From: Opitutus sp. GAS368
Lineage (GTDB): Bacteria > Verrucomicrobiota > Verrucomicrobiia > Opitutales > Opitutaceae
Direction: 5' to 3'
Assembly: GCA_945861235.1 (NCBI GenBank)
Contig: CAMATV010000138.1
Span: 1 to 7,941, forward strand
DNA: 7,941 nucleotides
Under the pieces are notes generated by a model. That model was not told the origin of the DNA and ran no database searches. It was given only the letters and a program-made list of their open reading frames with translations. The position numbers and the translations under genes are program-made. This document shows positions 5,801 through 7,941 of the stretch, in pieces (within the stretch, counting starts at the first letter, position 1; each line of letters opens with the position of its first letter).

Positions 5801-7072
5801 TCAGCTAAAACTCAAATACTCCTTGCCGAAATACGGCACCAAGGGCGCGGGGATTTTCACGCGACCGTCCGCTTGAAGATTATTTTCCAAAAGTGCCGCG
5901 AGCACGCGCGGCACCGCGAGGCCCGAACCGTTGATCGTATGCACCAGTTCCGGTTTCCCACTTTCTTTCGAACGAAAACGAATCTGCGCCCGGCGCGCTT
6001 GAAATGCCTCGAAGTTTGAGCAACTGGACACTTCCAGCCAACGCTTCTGCCCCGCCGACCAGACTTCGAGATCGTATTTTTTCGACTGAGAAAAGCCCAG
6101 ATCGCCGCCGCACATCAGCAGGACCCGATACGGGAGCCCGAGTTTTTGCAGCAACCGCTCCGCGTCCAAGCGGAGTTTGTCGAGTTCGTCGTAGCTCGTG
6201 CTCGGGTGCACCCACTTCAGAAGCTCCACCTTGTCGAACTGATGCAGTCGGTTGAGCCCGCGAACATCCTTGCCGTAGCTCCCCGCCTCTCGGCGGAAAC
6301 ATGGCGTGTAGGCGCAGCGGTAGATCGGAAGCGCGCTCTCGTCGACGATTTCATCGCGAAAGAAATTCGTCAACGGCACCTCCGCGGTCGGCACCGCATA
6401 GAGATGATCCGGCGTCGTTTCATACATCTGCCCTTCCTTGTCCGGCAGTTGTCCCGTCGCCGTCGCACTCGCCGCATTCACGAAAATCGGCGGATTCACC
6501 TCGGTGTAACCGGCCTTCACGTCTTCATCCAAAAAGAAGTGCAGCAGCGCTCGCACGATGCGCGCACCGTCACCGATGTAAAACGGGAAGCCTGCACCCG
6601 TCACCTTCGCCCCCCGCGCAAAATCGAAGAGCTTCTCGAAGCCCGGGATCTCCCAGTGCGGCAACGCACTCGCCGACACCGCCGTCACGTCGCCATTCGT
6701 CGCGTAGACCACATTCTCCTCCGGCGTGCGCCCCGCCGGGACGCTGGCGTGAGGCAGATTCGGGATCGAGAGCATCGCCTGTTTAAATTTTTCCTCGGTC
6801 TCCTTGAGCACCCCCTCGCGCTCTTTCACCTGCGCCGACACCGCTTTCATCTCGGTGACTTTACCGATAAACTCCGGCGACCCCTTCGGCAGCGACGCCA
6901 TCGCCGTATTGGCGCCCTTTTGCTGCGCCCGCAATGCCTCCACGTCGTGCAACTGCGCACGCCACGCCGCATCGATCACGAGCACGGCATCGAGGTCGAC
7001 CTCGAGGTGTTTCTTAGCAATTGCCGCGCGCACCACGTCGGGCGTTTCACGAATCAGTTTGGGATCAAGCAT
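5801..7072 (-). CDS. serS: Seryl-tRNA synthetase
   Basis: This class II synthetase charges tRNA-Ser, and tRNA-Sec where present, with serine in the cytosol. The protein has 423 residues, the normal length. The N-terminal tRNA-binding helical arm spans about 28-105. The catalytic core follows with a motif 1 region (AGYTEVNPPIF, 187-197), the TAE serine-binding triad (229-231), motif 2 with CFRREAGSYGKDVRGL (258-273) and HQFDKVE, and motif 3 GSGLAVPRVLAALLE (382-396). The start MLDPKLIRETPDVV is the standard family N-terminus, which fixes the ATG even though the 41-base gap upstream has no visible Shine-Dalgarno sequence; the bases just before the ATG are pyrimidine-rich. It lies between the glycosyltransferase and tilS in the same direction with short gaps, so it is probably cotranscribed and may depend on coupling to the upstream gene. 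Confidence 0.98.
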   Translation of the reverse strand: MLDPKLIRETPDVVRAAIAKKHLEVDLDAVLVIDAAWRAQLHDVEALRAQQKGANTAMASLPKGSPEFIGKVTEMKAVSAQVKEREGVLKETEEKFKQAMLSIPNLPHASVPAGRTPEENVVYATNGDVTAVSASALPHWEIPGFEKLFDFARGAKVTGAGFPFYIGDGARIVRALLHFFLDEDVKAGYTEVNPPIFVNAASATATGQLPDKEGQMYETTPDHLYAVPTAEVPLTNFFRDEIVDESALPIYRCAYTPCFRREAGSYGKDVRGLNRLHQFDKVELLKWVHPSTSYDELDKLRLDAERLLQKLGLPYRVLLMCGGDLGFSQSKKYDLEVWSAGQKRWLEVSSCSNFEAFQARRAQIRFRSKESGKPELVHTINGSGLAVPRVLAALLENNLQADGRVKIPAPLVPYFGKEYLSFS

Positions 7073-7113
7073 GGAAAAAATTAAAGAGATTAACCGCCAA
7101 TGGACCAGTCCGC

Positions 7114-7941
7114 TTATTTGAATCGGGCCCGGGCCTTGACGAATCGCGCGTAAACATCCTTCACCGTCAAAAGCTTCAAATCGCCGACGGGGGCCTGCAC
7201 CACTACATGCGTGGGCGCAGTCAGTGGATACGGTCCAAACAACCGCGGATCCGTCGGCCCGAAAACGCCCACCACGCGCACCCCCAACGCCGCCGCCAAG
7301 TGCATCGGTCCGCTGTCGTTGGAAATCACCCAGTCCGCCCGCTTAATCAACGCCGGCAGTGACACCAGGCTGGTGTTGCCCGTGAGGTTAACGAATTGCT
7401 CCGCCGTATACGCTCCGCGGTCATGCACGTAATTGCTCCCCGCCCAGACGACCTTCCGGGTCTTGTCTTCGCGGAGAATCATTTCGGTGAGCTGTTTGAA
7501 CCCACTCCAACATTTTTCAGCCCGCCGACTGTCGGGAAACATCACGATGGGCTTGGACCCGCCGCGCCCAGCCGCGAAACGCAAATTCAGGCTGTCCACT
7601 TCGCGGAACTTCAACGTTCCGCGCAGCTCCGGTTTCGCTCCCAGCACGGGACAAAACTGCAGGAGAATATCGATGGCGTGGCTCCGTTTTCCATCCGGTG
7701 GCAACGCCACTTGCTCATCGTAAAACATCCCCGAGCACTCGCGAGCATCGCCGCGGCCCACTTTTTTCTTGGCCAAGGCGCGCGACGTCATGAGACCCGT
7801 GCGCAGCAGACCCTGCATATCAAACACGAAATCGAATTTAGTTTTCCGAATCTCCTTCGTCAGCTTCAGGAAACCCTTCGCCCCGGCCGCCCGCTCAAAA
7901 ACATAAACCTGATCAACCGCCTCACAGGCGCGCACGATCGG
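7114..7941 (-). CDS. Family 9 glycosyltransferase, heptosyltransferase-like (5' end outside the window)
   Basis: GT9 enzymes (WaaC, WaaF and relatives) transfer ADP-heptose to the lipopolysaccharide inner core at the cytosolic face of the inner membrane. The visible part has 275 residues. The segment FDMQGLLRTGL (40-50 from the edge) is the N-terminal domain signature. The C-terminal sugar-nucleotide domain shows NDSGPMHLAAALG (208-220) and VFGPTDPRLFGPYP (226-239). The family N-terminus, usually MRILI..SSLGD about 60 residues further out, is missing, and the frame stays open to the last base. The GTG at 7933-7935 is therefore internal, and the gene continues beyond the right edge. The layout resembles WaaC more than WaaF, but donor and acceptor cannot be fixed from sequence alone. 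It lies 41 bases upstream of serS. Confidence 0.92.
   Translation of the reverse strand, partial: PIVRACEAVDQVYVFERAAGAKGFLKLTKEIRKTKFDFVFDMQGLLRTGLMTSRALAKKKVGRGDARECSGMFYDEQVALPPDGKRSHAIDILLQFCPVLGAKPELRGTLKFREVDSLNLRFAAGRGGSKPIVMFPDSRRAEKCWSGFKQLTEMILREDKTRKVVWAGSNYVHDRGAYTAEQFVNLTGNTSLVSLPALIKRADWVISNDSGPMHLAAALGVRVVGVFGPTDPRLFGPYPLTAPTHVVVQAPVGDLKLLTVKDVYARFVKARARFK

Noticed and set aside
4821..5876. 351-codon plus-strand frame
   Set aside because: It is antisense to tilS and the serS end, with a Ser/Arg/Ala-rich low-complexity translation.
6146..7084. 312-codon plus-strand frame
   Set aside because: It is antisense to serS, with an Arg/His-rich translation and no recognisable motif.

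Overview
This is a GC-rich stretch (roughly 60% GC by eye) of a bacterial chromosome. Nearly all of its convincing content lies on the minus strand. A lipopolysaccharide-type family 9 glycosyltransferase points to a Gram-negative organism. The overall style (high GC, a diverged FtsH with a Pro-rich tail, an animal-type UDP-glucose dehydrogenase) reminds me of Verrucomicrobiota such as Opitutaceae. That placement is inference from memory, not demonstrated.

Layout, read right to left (the direction of transcription): a GT9 heptosyltransferase-like gene cut by the right window edge (7114-7941); serS, seryl-tRNA synthetase (5801-7072); tilS, tRNA(Ile)-lysidine synthetase (4715-5752); ftsH, the membrane AAA+ zinc protease (2645-4666); a strong intrinsic terminator (2574-2606); a UDP-glucose 6-dehydrogenase gene (1151-2524); and tRNA-Arg(ACG) with an encoded CCA (944-1020), followed by its own terminator (905-940). 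The gaps GT9-serS, serS-tilS and tilS-ftsH are 41, 48 and 48 bases with no terminator between them, so these four genes probably form one transcription unit ending at the terminator. Together they cover envelope glycan synthesis, tRNA charging, tRNA anticodon modification and membrane protein quality control. UDP-glucuronate from the dehydrogenase would feed surface polysaccharide synthesis.

The left 900 bases, beyond the 3' end of the tRNA gene, are different. They hold only short, poorly supported reading-frame pieces on both strands, a perfect 2 x 11-base tandem repeat and competing inverted repeats. This looks like the worn edge of something once inserted at the 3' end of tRNA-Arg, a common integration site, but no integrase or second attachment copy is visible here. 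I see no convincing new biological system in the window. The points most worth a second look are the eukaryote-like UDP-glucose dehydrogenase and the tRNA-flanking scar.
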